This document shows positions 16,782 through 25,502 of a DNA stretch of 38,274 bases, piece after piece (the stretch's first letter is position 1; every line of letters begins with the position of its first letter). This stretch comes from an uncultured marine group I thaumarchaeote (GTDB taxonomy: Archaea; Thermoproteota; Nitrososphaeria; Nitrososphaerales; Nitrosopumilaceae): contig CACIXQ010000007.1 in the NCBI GenBank assembly GCA_902590655.1, positions 1 to 38,274 of the forward strand. Direction: 5' to 3'. The position numbers and the translations under genes were made by a program. Below the pieces are notes generated by a model, which was given only the letters and a program-made list of their open reading frames with translations, had not been told where the DNA came from and made no database searches.

Positions 16782-16862
16782 ATGGGAATGAACAAAAAGG
16801 GAGCTGCAATTGCCATTGGTATAATTGCCTTCATAATTTGTATTGGTGTAGGTAGCGGATAG
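16782..16862 (+). CDS. 26-aa hydrophobic membrane micro-ORF
   Basis: The ORF runs from ATG 16782 to TAG 16860-16862. It begins MGMNKKGAAIAIGIIAFI and ends ICIGVGSG: a short positively charged N-terminus followed by one transmembrane helix and a glycine-rich tail, probably N-in. It sits at leaderless distance behind a strong TATA box and next to a 16-bp palindrome. The coding region is isolated, with intergenic DNA on both sides (16658-16781 and 16863-16906). No function is known to me. Promoter quality and composition support it as a real expressed peptide. Confidence 0.6.
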   Translation: MGMNKKGAAIAIGIIAFIICIGVGSG

Positions 16863-16906
16863 TATTATCACTGTTTGACTATTCAACAACAGAATACTTG
16901 TTGATT

Positions 16907-17677
16907 TTATGGAAATGAATTGAGAACTTTAGCATAACTTACAAAACGATGGTTTTTTGGTTTTACCATTGTTTGTACATATTTTGTTATTGTCTTTCCA
17001 TAGGCTCCCTTGTAGCCAATTGGTGCTATTACCCAATTCCATTCATGTGCTAAACGTAAAACATCATCATATGGACTGTAATAATTTCGAATTTTTGTAG
17101 AAATGATTTTTTGCATAAAAGAACCGTTACTAGGACTAAATGAATCAGCAGGGATAGAGCCTCCAAAAAGATAGACTGCTTTTATAATTCCATTATTTTT
17201 TGCGTTTTTTGCAAGGTTTTTTACAGTGCTTTGAATCACGTGTGCACCAAGTGAATGCCCAACTAAACGAATGTTAGTGTTGGGACTTCTTCGTTTAAAA
17301 TCAATTACAAACTTGGCTAAATTTCTTCCATTTTTATTTGCGATAGTTATACCAGTGTATAACGCTTGAAGTGCATATGAAATGTATTGTGCACCAGATG
17401 TGTTTGAATCATAACTGTAACCTATTACAGGATGTTTGTATCCGAGTTTTGTTAACCTTCTTTTTGCAATTACAAATTTTGCTAGTGCACCAGATGAGTT
17501 ATTCCTTAATCCATGAACAATTATAGTGATTTCCTTTGATCCAATCATCCTCTCAAACTCTTTTTTTGGATACAAATGGTATGAATCATGATTAATTGTT
17601 GTTCCTGAATAAAGATCATAAAATCCTCTAGTAGATATACGTGGAAAAATTTTTTTCAATTTAGTTATGGTCTCCAA
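16907..17677 (-). CDS. Alpha/beta-hydrolase (lipase/esterase-like)
   Basis: The 256-aa protein has the nucleophile elbow G140-H-S142-L-G-A-H, preceded by a core strand and oxyanion region ITIIVHGLRNNS (about residues 50-61). Likely acid and base residues are in YSPYDDVLRL and the C-terminal PKNHRFVSY. There is no signal peptide, so it is likely cytoplasmic. The fold and the serine nucleophile are clear, but the substrate is not; the closest resemblance I see is to DUF726/lipase-class hydrolases. Its start overlaps the metG 3' end by 17 nt on the same strand, which suggests co-expression with ahcY-metG. Confidence 0.8.
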   Translation of the reverse strand: METITKLKKIFPRISTRGFYDLYSGTTINHDSYHLYPKKEFERMIGSKEITIIVHGLRNNSSGALAKFVIAKRRLTKLGYKHPVIGYSYDSNTSGAQYISYALQALYTGITIANKNGRNLAKFVIDFKRRSPNTNIRLVGHSLGAHVIQSTVKNLAKNAKNNGIIKAVYLFGGSIPADSFSPSNGSFMQKIISTKIRNYYSPYDDVLRLAHEWNWVIAPIGYKGAYGKTITKYVQTMVKPKNHRFVSYAKVLNSFP

Positions 17678-19316
17678 GTTTTGATTTCTGTTCCTCTATG
17701 ATTGATTCTTCCACTTTTTCAAATAATGGAGAAACTGAACCTAACTTGTGATTCTGTTTTAGTGCAATATTTGAAATTTCAGCAAAGCCTTGTGTTGAAA
17801 CATCTCCGTCCAATCCAAGCTGTGACCAAATTTTCTGTGATGACTCTGGCATGAATGGATAAATTGCTATTGCCAAACTTCTGACTGCATTAACTGATAA
17901 GAAAACACAAGAATTGGTTCCTGGACCATTTTTCCATGGTTCCTTATGCTGAAAATATTGGTTAAAGTGAGCAGAAAACTGTAATATTTTTTTTAATGCT
18001 CTGTCAAGGTGATTTCCCTCCATTAGTGCACTGAGATCTGATGTAAGTTCATTGATCATTTTTTCTGATTCCCTATCCATGTTATCAAAATCCTCAGGAT
18101 TGGGAACAACTGCATCAAAAGATTTTACAGTAAAACCAAGCGCACGGTTAACAAGATTACCAAGATTTCCTATCAGCTCTGAATTAATTTTTGTTGCAAA
18201 TTCATCCCAGTCAAAGTTAAGATCATCCTGTGAGTATGGATTTATTGAAACAAGATAAAATCTTAGATAATCTGCAGGAAAAATTTCTAAAAATTCTTTT
18301 AGACCAATATACCAATTTCTGCTCTTTGAAATTTTCTTTGATTGTAATGTAAGGTGACCTCTAGTTGGAATATAATCAGGAAGTTTGTATTCCTCATTAA
18401 TTCCTAAACGCATTGCAGGTAAAAACAAATAATGATGATATACTATATCCTTGCCAATAAAATGATAGATGTCTGATTCGTTCCAAAAGTTTTTTCCATC
18501 TTTACCATTATCATTTAGAAATTTTATTGTTGATGAAATGTATGCAAGATGGTTATCAAACCATCCATAGAATACTTTTTCCTTTTCACTATCAATTGGA
18601 ATTGGAATGCCCCAAGATATGTCTCTAGTTATGTCCCAGTCAGTTAGACCCTCTTTGATCCAGTTCTGGACATATTTTTTTACATCTTTTTGAAGATTGT
18701 TGTTGCTATCAAGGTATTCAGCTAGTTTATTTGAAAAATTTTTCAATTTGAAAAAGTAATGTTTTGTTTTTTCCTTAACTGGAGTCTGTCCACAAATTGA
18801 GCAACGTGGATCCTTAATTTCATCTGGAACACGACCACATTTTTCGCATAGATCAGAGTATTGATCATCAGCATTACAGTATGGACATATCCCAATTACA
18901 TACCTATCAGGCAAAAATTTCTTGTCGGTATTACAATAAAGTTGTATAATTTCATTTTCATAAATATGTCCACCCTCCTCAAGTTTTTTGAAAACATCTT
19001 GTACAAACTGTTTATTTTCTGGGGAACTAGTTTTGTAAAAAAAGTCAAATTTGATGTTAAATGCTTCAAAATCTTCAAGATCACGTTTATTCCAATGTTC
19101 AACATAATCTTCAGGTGTCTTCCCTTCTTTTTCTGATTGTATTAGAATAGGGGTACCAAAATCATCAGATGCGCATATGTAATATACCTCAACGCCTTTT
19201 TGCCTTAAAAATCGAGTTGTAATATCAGCTGGTAGATATGTTGATGCAACATGGCCTAAATGGATTTCTCCATTTGCATATGGCAGTGCGCTTGTGATAA
19301 TTGCCTTTGAATTCAT
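17661..19316 (-). CDS. metG: Methionyl-tRNA synthetase
   Basis: The 551-aa class I synthetase charges tRNA-Met. The HIGH motif appears as H19-L-G-H22 in NGEIHLGH, and the KMSKS motif as KKISKS (about residues 324-329). The zinc-binding insert has four CxxC knuckles between about residues 143 and 182 (CPYC, CEKC, CSIC and a leading C). The C-terminal anticodon-binding helical domain is present, but there is no appended tRNA-binding domain after it, as in other short archaeal forms. ahcY is 33 nt upstream on the same strand, which links SAM recycling with methionine use. Confidence 0.96.
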   Translation of the reverse strand: MNSKAIITSALPYANGEIHLGHVASTYLPADITTRFLRQKGVEVYYICASDDFGTPILIQSEKEGKTPEDYVEHWNKRDLEDFEAFNIKFDFFYKTSSPENKQFVQDVFKKLEEGGHIYENEIIQLYCNTDKKFLPDRYVIGICPYCNADDQYSDLCEKCGRVPDEIKDPRCSICGQTPVKEKTKHYFFKLKNFSNKLAEYLDSNNNLQKDVKKYVQNWIKEGLTDWDITRDISWGIPIPIDSEKEKVFYGWFDNHLAYISSTIKFLNDNGKDGKNFWNESDIYHFIGKDIVYHHYLFLPAMRLGINEEYKLPDYIPTRGHLTLQSKKISKSRNWYIGLKEFLEIFPADYLRFYLVSINPYSQDDLNFDWDEFATKINSELIGNLGNLVNRALGFTVKSFDAVVPNPEDFDNMDRESEKMINELTSDLSALMEGNHLDRALKKILQFSAHFNQYFQHKEPWKNGPGTNSCVFLSVNAVRSLAIAIYPFMPESSQKIWSQLGLDGDVSTQGFAEISNIALKQNHKLGSVSPLFEKVEESIIEEQKSKLGDHN

Positions 19317-19349
19317 TTGATTAGGATTTGTAAAGTTTGGTTAAGAAGT

Positions 19350-20588
19350 TTACCAACTGCCCATGTATTTGACTTGTTCCTTTGTCAACTTGTCAATTTT
19401 AACATTCATAGCATTCAGCGCATCAATTGCTATTTGACGGTCTATTTCTTTTGGAACAGTTATCACACTTTTTGGCATTTTTTTATGGTTTTTTAGGATG
19501 TAAAGGATTGAAAGTAGTTGGTTTGAAAAAGATTGTGCCATAACTTCTGGTGGATGGCCCTCTGCTGCTGTTAAATTTGCAATTCTACCTTCCCCAATAA
19601 GATAAATTTTTTTCCCATTTTTGAGTACGCATTCATCAAGATATGGACGTACTTGTTTAACAGATCTTGATTGTTTCAGAAGAAATTTAGAGTCAACTTC
19701 AACATCAAAGTGACCAACATTTCCAAGTACAGCTCCATCCTTCATTGTTAAGATATGCTCCTTTCTGATTATACCTGTCATGCCAGTAGTTGTGATGAAT
19801 ATTTCGCCAATTTTTGCTGCCTGTGACATTGGCATTACATCAAATCCATCCATATGAGCCTCTAATGCACGTATAGGATCCACCTCTGTCACGATAACTT
19901 TAGCATTCATTCCACGGCAATTAGATGCAACACCTTTACCAACCCAACCATAACCTGCAACTACAATACGCTTAGATGCCAGCAATAAATTCATGGCACG
20001 TAGATATCCATCTATTGTACTTTGACCAGTACCATATTTGTTATCAAACATATGTTTAGTATATGCATCATTCACTGATATCACAGGATAACGAAGCTTT
20101 CCTTGTTTCTCTACTGCCCTAATTCGATTTACACCTGCCGTAGTTTCTTCAGTTGCCCCAAAAATTTTCAAAGAATTATATTTTTTATCAAAATGTGCTT
20201 TAACGTTCATGTCAGAACCATCATCGGTTAAAATTTGTGGCTTATGATTTAGTACTTGTTGTATACACCAATCATATTCCTTTGGACTTTGACCAGCCCA
20301 ACAATATGTATGAATTCCCTGTGAAGCAAGAAATGCTGCTATATCATCCTGGGTAGTGAGTGGATTACCACCACAACATGCAACATTAGCTCCTAATTCT
20401 TTTGCACCAATTAGTAAAACTGAAGTTTCTTTAGTAATGTGTAAACAAAATCCTAAAGTTACACCCTTGAGTGGTTTTGATTTTTTCAATCTAGATATTG
20501 TGTTATCTAGAATTTGCATATGTGATCTTGCCCATTCGTAGGAAAGTTTTCCTTGTTTAGCCAATTTTGGATTTTTTACTTTACTCAA
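19350..20588 (-). CDS. ahcY: S-adenosyl-L-homocysteine hydrolase
   Basis: The 412-aa NAD-dependent enzyme splits S-adenosylhomocysteine into adenosine and homocysteine and so relieves inhibition of methyltransferases. The NAD-binding Rossmann motif is GYGWVGKG (about residues 211-218). Substrate-site segments include DDGSDM, NDAYTKHMFDNKYGTGQS and GNVGHFDVEVD. The C-terminal KYMGSW replaces the usual ending in KPxxYRY, as in several archaeal forms. The start is TTG at 20588, because a TAA lies in frame three codons upstream and no ATG is available. It probably leads an ahcY-metG-hydrolase operon. Confidence 0.96.
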   Translation of the reverse strand: MSKVKNPKLAKQGKLSYEWARSHMQILDNTISRLKKSKPLKGVTLGFCLHITKETSVLLIGAKELGANVACCGGNPLTTQDDIAAFLASQGIHTYCWAGQSPKEYDWCIQQVLNHKPQILTDDGSDMNVKAHFDKKYNSLKIFGATEETTAGVNRIRAVEKQGKLRYPVISVNDAYTKHMFDNKYGTGQSTIDGYLRAMNLLLASKRIVVAGYGWVGKGVASNCRGMNAKVIVTEVDPIRALEAHMDGFDVMPMSQAAKIGEIFITTTGMTGIIRKEHILTMKDGAVLGNVGHFDVEVDSKFLLKQSRSVKQVRPYLDECVLKNGKKIYLIGEGRIANLTAAEGHPPEVMAQSFSNQLLSILYILKNHKKMPKSVITVPKEIDRQIAIDALNAMNVKIDKLTKEQVKYMGSW

Positions 20589-20669
20589 TATATGTTAAAT
20601 TTTATGTGAGTATAAAATCCTATCAATTTGAAAAACTTTTTACCTAAATGAATTATTACCTATTACATA

Positions 20670-20975
20670 TTGGCTTGGAAAAAAATTGCTGAAAAAAATA
20701 CAATAAACTTGAACAATGGAAAAGAATTTGATATTAACGGGAAAAAAATTGCTATTTTTAATCAAGACGGATACCACGCCATGGATGCAATATGTGTGCA
20801 TCAAGATAGTTCAATCGCTACCGGGAAACTTGACGGTGATATTGTGGAATGCCCATCACATTTTTGGCATTATAATATTAAAACAGGTGAACTTCAAGAT
20901 TATTTGAAAGGTGTAAAGCTTCAAACATATCCAGTTGAAGAAAGAAATGATGGAATATACATTGATTTAGAGTAA
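20670..20975 (+). CDS. Rieske-type [2Fe-2S] ferredoxin
   Basis: The 101-aa soluble protein has the full Rieske ligand set: C42-V-H44 and C61-P-S-H64 (CPSHFWHYN). It has no transmembrane anchor and no oxygenase domain, so it is a ferredoxin-type electron carrier like those that serve dioxygenases or nitrite-reductase small subunits. The partner is not adjacent. The start is TTG at 20670, with MAWKKIAEKN matching the usual N-terminal strand of the family. It diverges from ahcY and converges with the small membrane ORF, the two stops 3 nt apart. Confidence 0.93.
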   Translation: MAWKKIAEKNTINLNNGKEFDINGKKIAIFNQDGYHAMDAICVHQDSSIATGKLDGDIVECPSHFWHYNIKTGELQDYLKGVKLQTYPVEERNDGIYIDLE

Positions 20976-20978
20976 CTA

Positions 20979-21209
20979 TTATACACTAAAAAAATCATTT
21001 AATGAAAATTTTATTGTTGTAAAATTTTCAGAAATACTTTCAAGAATTTGATTAAATTTGGTTTGTATGACTGGATCATTTTTCATATTTTCTATATCAG
21101 TAGCTGTGGCACCAGCATATGGTGCAATGAATTCTTCAAAACTATCAGATAAAAGTAAAAAAGCTCCACCACCAATGATTATAGCGGTTAAGATCAGTCT
21201 GCCTATCAT
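20979..21209 (-). CDS. Small membrane-anchored protein of unknown function
   Basis: The 76-aa protein has one N-terminal transmembrane helix (about residues 4-20, RLILTAIIIGGGAFLLL) followed by a soluble domain of about 55 residues that is rich in acidic and polar side chains. I do not recognise a family. The hydrophobic start and compact fit between the Rieske gene and nadE support it being real. It diverges from nadE across a 121-nt AT-rich spacer. Confidence 0.65.
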   Translation of the reverse strand: MIGRLILTAIIIGGGAFLLLSDSFEEFIAPYAGATATDIENMKNDPVIQTKFNQILESISENFTTIKFSLNDFFSV

Positions 21210-21300
21210 GAATTATGCTTTTTGAAAATTAATAAAAAATTCGAAATGTAAAATTATTGATTAATTGAAAAAAATAGTTAGTATTATTGATTAGATACAA

Positions 21301-21308
21301 TTTTTATG
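21301..21308 (+). promoter_or_regulatory. TATA box of nadE-cysS
   Basis: TTTTTATG is centred about 27 nt before the nadE ATG (21331). A purine stretch GGTGGG directly before the ATG is too close to act as a normal ribosome-binding site in a leaderless transcript. Confidence 0.45.
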
Positions 21309-21330
21309 CCTAAAATCTAAGGATGGTGGG

Positions 21331-22170
21331 ATGAACCGGGAAATTCTGAATGAGGTCATAGGGCAAGATTATGTAAAAATCCAACAGGATATTGAGGTGT
21401 TCTTGAAAAATTCTGTTTCACAGAATAAAGCTGATGGAGTGATTTTTGGTCTTAGTGGTGGTATAGATTCAACAGTAGTTGCATACTTGGCTGCAAAGAT
21501 ATTTGGAAAAAGGGCTTTGGTATTGGTAATGCCAGATTCTACTGTATCACCTTCAAATGAAACCAATGATGCGTTAAAAGTTGTTGGCGAGCTGGAACTT
21601 GATTACAAACTAATCGACATAGACGTAATCCACAAAGTGTATTCAAACCACTTGGAACCAGATGAACGTGCATTGGGAAACCTAAGAGCTAGAATAAGAG
21701 CAAATATCATCTACTATTATGCTAACCTCAAAAATTTCTTAGTTCTAGGAACTAGTGATAAGAGTGAGTATTCTATAGGATATTTTACCAAATTTGGTGA
21801 TGGTTCAGCAGACTTGTTACCAATATCTAAACTCTATAAGACACAACTACGAGAATTTGCAAAAATACTTGGAGTTCCTAATAATATTATCACAAAAAAA
21901 AGTAGCCCAAATCTCTGGAAGGAACATATTGCAGAGGAGGAACTTGGTATTACATACGAGGAAATTGATTCAATATTGTATTGTCTTGAGAAAAGACTAA
22001 CTATTGATGAGATTATCAAAAAAACAGAAATCAAGAAAGAATCTGTCGAAAAGATTTACCATATGCATGAAAAGAGTTGGCATAAGCGATTACCACCAAA
22101 GATGGTAGTTGAAAACATGGATGAAATCAATAAATTGATAAGCAGGATGGAAAATGATGCAAATATTTGA
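21331..22170 (+). CDS. nadE: NH3-dependent NAD+ synthetase
   Basis: The 279-aa enzyme amidates nicotinic acid adenine dinucleotide to NAD+. The N-type ATP pyrophosphatase loop is S42-G-G-I-D-S-T48. Other conserved blocks are LGTSDKSEYSIGYFTKFGDG and KKSSPNLW. There is no N-terminal glutaminase domain, so ammonia is the direct nitrogen donor, which is plausible in an ammonia-oxidising cell. The 3' end overlaps cysS by 17 nt, so the two are translated from one message. Confidence 0.95.
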   Translation: MNREILNEVIGQDYVKIQQDIEVFLKNSVSQNKADGVIFGLSGGIDSTVVAYLAAKIFGKRALVLVMPDSTVSPSNETNDALKVVGELELDYKLIDIDVIHKVYSNHLEPDERALGNLRARIRANIIYYYANLKNFLVLGTSDKSEYSIGYFTKFGDGSADLLPISKLYKTQLREFAKILGVPNNIITKKSSPNLWKEHIAEEELGITYEEIDSILYCLEKRLTIDEIIKKTEIKKESVEKIYHMHEKSWHKRLPPKMVVENMDEINKLISRMENDANI

Positions 22171-23545
22171 CACGCTAAATAACAAAAAAACTGAATTAAA
22201 ATTTTCTAATAAAGTTAGGATATACTTGTGTGGTGTTACTGTTTATGACGATGCGCATATTGGTCATGCACGAACCATAATCGTTTTTGATGTACTACGT
22301 AGATTCTTGGAATCACAAAAAATTCCTGTTGAATTTATTCAAAACTTTACTGATGTTGATGATAAAATAATAGATAGGGCAAATCAAGAAAAAATATCAG
22401 CACTAGAACTTGCTGCAAAATATACTAAAAATTACTTTGATGATTTTGATGGGTTAAACATCAAAAGAGCCACATTATATCCGAAAGCAACCGAACATAT
22501 TGAAGACATGCAAAATTTGATTTCTAATCTTGTTGATAAAAAATTTGCATATGTGACAAAAAATGGAGTCTACTTTTCTGTTTCAAAATTTGATAACTAT
22601 GGTAAACTATCCAAAAAACACACAGATGATTTGGTTTCTGGCGCTAGAGTAAATATTGATGAAGAAAAAAATGACCCAATTGATTTTGCGTTATGGAAGT
22701 TTTCAGAATCTGAACCATCATGGGATAGTCCATGGGGCAAAGGTAGGCCTGGATGGCATATCGAATGCTCTGCAATGAGTTTGAAGTATCTTGGTGAGAG
22801 CTTTGAAATTCACGGTGGTGGGCGTGATCTTATTTTTCCACATCATGAAAATGAAATTGCCCAATCAGAATCTTTTACATCAAAACAATTTGCAAAAATT
22901 TGGATGCATATTGGCATGATAACCATTAATGGTGAAAAAATGTCAAAATCTGTGGGAAATGTCAAATCAGTCAATCATGTTTTAGGGGACTGGGGTCCTA
23001 ACATCATTAGATTATTTTGCCTCTCTGGTAGTTACTCAAAACCAATTGATTATTCTGAAAAACTATTAAGAGAAAATATAACAAAACTCAGACAGATAGA
23101 ATCGTGTTATTATGAACTTAGGTTAGCAGTTGGTTCTGGCACAAATTCAACTGCTGATAAACTTCTAGATGAATGTAAAAATGAGTTTGATTCAGCATTA
23201 AACAATGACTTTAACACACCGCTTGCACTTACTGCATACTACAAATTGATCAAAGAAGTCAATTCATTAGCGGCAGAAGAAGAAATCACGGAAAATTATG
23301 CGAAAATAATTTTGCCAGAATTTGAAAGGATGTCAGAAATACTGGGAATAGATATTATGAAGGTGAGTGATGAAGAAAAAAATAGTATTAATCAGATGAT
23401 AAAAAAACGTGATGAATATAGAATAGAAAAAAATTATGAAGAGGCTGATAAAATTAGGGATGAAATTGCAGGAAAAAATATCATCTTTATTGATCATAAA
23501 AATAGAACCACATGGGTAAAGCAAGAAAAAATTAATGCTGAGTAA
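22154..23545 (+). CDS. cysS: Cysteinyl-tRNA synthetase
   Basis: The 463-aa class I synthetase charges tRNA-Cys. Motifs are HIGH (H35-I-G-H38) and KMSKS (262-266). Predicted zinc ligands are C26 (YLCGVTVYD), C205 (HIECSAM) and the histidine pair of FPHHENE (near 230). The C-terminal helical anticodon-binding DALR region is intact. Two ATGs stand in tandem at 22154 and 22157; either is compatible. The stop is directly abutted by the stop of the convergent YchF-like gene (TAATTA). Confidence 0.96.
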   Translation: MMQIFDTLNNKKTELKFSNKVRIYLCGVTVYDDAHIGHARTIIVFDVLRRFLESQKIPVEFIQNFTDVDDKIIDRANQEKISALELAAKYTKNYFDDFDGLNIKRATLYPKATEHIEDMQNLISNLVDKKFAYVTKNGVYFSVSKFDNYGKLSKKHTDDLVSGARVNIDEEKNDPIDFALWKFSESEPSWDSPWGKGRPGWHIECSAMSLKYLGESFEIHGGGRDLIFPHHENEIAQSESFTSKQFAKIWMHIGMITINGEKMSKSVGNVKSVNHVLGDWGPNIIRLFCLSGSYSKPIDYSEKLLRENITKLRQIESCYYELRLAVGSGTNSTADKLLDECKNEFDSALNNDFNTPLALTAYYKLIKEVNSLAAEEEITENYAKIILPEFERMSEILGIDIMKVSDEEKNSINQMIKKRDEYRIEKNYEEADKIRDEIAGKNIIFIDHKNRTTWVKQEKINAE

Positions 23546-24757
23546 TTATTTTTTTGATGCACTAACTAGAGAAATAACATCTCTATCTCGTAATTGGTAA
23601 TTTGTCGGAACTCTCAAATTATATCTTAAATCTTTTGCATACAGAAGACCTTTTGTTAAGTCCGAATGAATCTCTTTTGCTAAATCGATTACAGTTGAAC
23701 CGTCCTTTAGTAATATAAGATCAGGTAACACTCTACCCCTTTTATCAGAAAGATTTTCTGGCGTTGTTACAGGATAAATGGAATTCATTTTCAGTAATTT
23801 GAACACTGTAACGTTTATTGCAAATTGAACTCCAGTACGCATGTATTCTCCCATAATATCACTCTCTATGAAATTGAGAGCGTTTTTTTGTTTTTGATTA
23901 AGATCATTTTCTTTTAAAATATCAAATTTTTCTGAACCTGGTGAATATTTAATGAGATTTTTTTGTTCAGCACGCCTCAATGATAATTCACTATCTGCAC
24001 TTGCTGGAACTACGATGATATCATTATATCTTTCACGTAATCTCTGAAAGTTTTTTGCCGCTCCATCTATGTCTATTTTATTTGCTACAATCAAAGTTGG
24101 TTTAGATGTTCTTCGAAGTTCGGTTGCAAATTTTTTACTATCATTAATATCATAGTTTTCAATGTCCTTTTCTTCTAGGTTAGTAATTTTTAATGCATCT
24201 TTGACATGACTTCGTTTTACACCCATTCCCTGATATAGTTCAGTTAATGCGTCAATCTGATCATTATCATTACTAATCATTTTTTGTAGTTTATCTCGAT
24301 TACCTTCAAAAATTTTTTGATACCACATGTTTAACTCTTCTTCAATATCAGCAAAATCTGAAACAGGATCACCTGTTCCTGTTTCAGTAATTCGTCCACT
24401 AGAATCAATTCCGCCAGATGCATCTACAACATGTAATAATGCATCAGATTGTGATGCAATAGAAAGAAACTGATTACCTAATCCTTTTCCCTTCCATGCA
24501 TCCTTAATCAATCCAGGTAAATCAATTAATTCTATTGGAATGTATCGCCAGCCATCTTTGCATTTTGAATTATTAGGATTATCAATTACATTAAATTCAG
24601 GATGTACACAAAGTGTTATTGCGTATCCAACAGAAGTTGATGATTTTTTAGTTGTAAAAGGGTAAGTTGAAATTTCATCAGATGATAATGTAGATGAATT
24701 AAAGAACGTAGTTTTCCCTGTATTCGTTTTACCTATAAGACCAATTTTTATCGGCAT
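23546..24757 (-). CDS. Archaeal YchF/OBG-type P-loop NTPase with TGS domain
   Basis: The 403-aa protein has Walker A G9-K-T-N-T-G-K-T near the N-terminus, switch ELIDLPGLI (DxxG), LLHVVDASGG, the specificity motif VANKID and a C-terminal TGS domain (about 320-400, ending RDRDVISLVSASKK). This order defines the OBG-HflX family, and the archaeal branch is close to YchF/DRG. These bind ribosomes or translation complexes. Nucleotide choice (ATP or GTP) is not certain; NKID favours GTP. It lies upstream of nothing else on its strand and meets cysS tail to tail. Confidence 0.9.
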   Translation of the reverse strand: MPIKIGLIGKTNTGKTTFFNSSTLSSDEISTYPFTTKKSSTSVGYAITLCVHPEFNVIDNPNNSKCKDGWRYIPIELIDLPGLIKDAWKGKGLGNQFLSIASQSDALLHVVDASGGIDSSGRITETGTGDPVSDFADIEEELNMWYQKIFEGNRDKLQKMISNDNDQIDALTELYQGMGVKRSHVKDALKITNLEEKDIENYDINDSKKFATELRRTSKPTLIVANKIDIDGAAKNFQRLRERYNDIIVVPASADSELSLRRAEQKNLIKYSPGSEKFDILKENDLNQKQKNALNFIESDIMGEYMRTGVQFAINVTVFKLLKMNSIYPVTTPENLSDKRGRVLPDLILLKDGSTVIDLAKEIHSDLTKGLLYAKDLRYNLRVPTNYQLRDRDVISLVSASKK

Positions 24758-24777
24758 AAATAAAAAACAGTTACAAA

Positions 24778-25038
24778 TTATTTATCTCTGCTGTCTTGTT
24801 CTACTTTATTTTTGAGTTTTTCACACGAGTTTTCTAATTCGGAAATCATCCAACGTATTTCACTCAAATCCTCTTCAGTTAGATCATCATTCCATTTTTC
24901 TAAAATCACTTTAGAAATTTGAGTGCAGTTATACAATAATGCCCAGGATGGATGATGCTCAGACGTTGAATCTGCTAGTTCTTGAATATCATATAATGCT
25001 CTTTCCGCACGTGATATTGGATCATTAGTAGAGTCCAT
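24778..25038 (-). CDS. Small acidic helical protein of unknown function
   Basis: The 86-aa soluble protein is strongly charged and predicted largely alpha-helical, with heptad-like stretches in EDLSEIRWMISELENSCEKLKNKVEQ that suggest a short coiled coil. I do not recognise a family. It begins 2 nt after the CoA-binding protein gene and lies 20 nt before the YchF-like gene on the same strand, so these probably form one transcript. Confidence 0.75.
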   Translation of the reverse strand: MDSTNDPISRAERALYDIQELADSTSEHHPSWALLYNCTQISKVILEKWNDDLTEEDLSEIRWMISELENSCEKLKNKVEQDSRDK

Positions 25039-25040
25039 GA

Positions 25041-25451
25041 TCAGAAAAGTCGTTGGTGTTCAGCTAACATGCATCTATTAAAAACAATTATTATTCCATT
25101 ATTCCTTGCTAGTTCTTCAGCTTCAGAATTATGAATACCTTCCTGGAGCCAAATCACTTTTGGCTTTTTTTTAATTGCGTCTTCAACAAATGGCAATACA
25201 TCTTCAGATGGTCTGAAAATGTCTATGATATCGACATGGTGATCCAATGATGATATGTCTGGATATGATTTTTTGCCTAATATCTCAGTAGCATTAGGAT
25301 TAACTGGTGTTATATCAAATCCCTGTTCAGACAGATATTTTGGTACAAAATGTGCTGCTTTTTCAGAATTTTTTGACATCCCAACAACAGCCACGTTTTT
25401 TAATGAAAATATTTGTTTAATTTCTTCATCAGTATAGGAATCCCTTTCCAT
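25041..25451 (-). CDS. CoA-binding (YccU-like) domain protein
   Basis: This 136-aa single Rossmann-like domain belongs to the CoA_binding_2 family, like E. coli YccU. It shows VAVVGMSKNSEKAAHFVPKY, then DITPVNPN, a conserved YPDISSL and DIIDIFRPSEDV, and WLQEGIHNSEAEELA near the C-terminus. Family members bind CoA or related nucleotides; the physiological role is not established. It is the first gene of a minus-strand transcript and shares a TATA-containing spacer of 51 nt with the divergent birA. Confidence 0.88.
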   Translation of the reverse strand: MERDSYTDEEIKQIFSLKNVAVVGMSKNSEKAAHFVPKYLSEQGFDITPVNPNATEILGKKSYPDISSLDHHVDIIDIFRPSEDVLPFVEDAIKKKPKVIWLQEGIHNSEAEELARNNGIIIVFNRCMLAEHQRLF

Positions 25452-25472
25452 GTATTTTATAGTTGAAATTAG

Positions 25473-25481
25473 TTTTTATAA
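25473..25481. promoter_or_regulatory. Single TATA element centred between two divergent leaderless genes
   Basis: TTTTTATAA, centred at about 25477, is 26 nt from the birA ATG (25503) on plus and 26 nt from the CoA-binding gene ATG (25451) on minus. Its complement TTATAAAAA is also a good TATA sequence. The whole spacer is 51 nt and contains no second TATA in the right place for plus. Confidence 0.5.
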
Positions 25482-25502
25482 TTTTTAGTATAGAGTTTAA
25501 TC

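Noticed and set aside
21210-21330. Repeated TATTGATTA words as a regulatory repeat
   Set aside because: The copies (ATTATTGATTA twice) are irregularly spaced in very AT-rich DNA and expected by chance.
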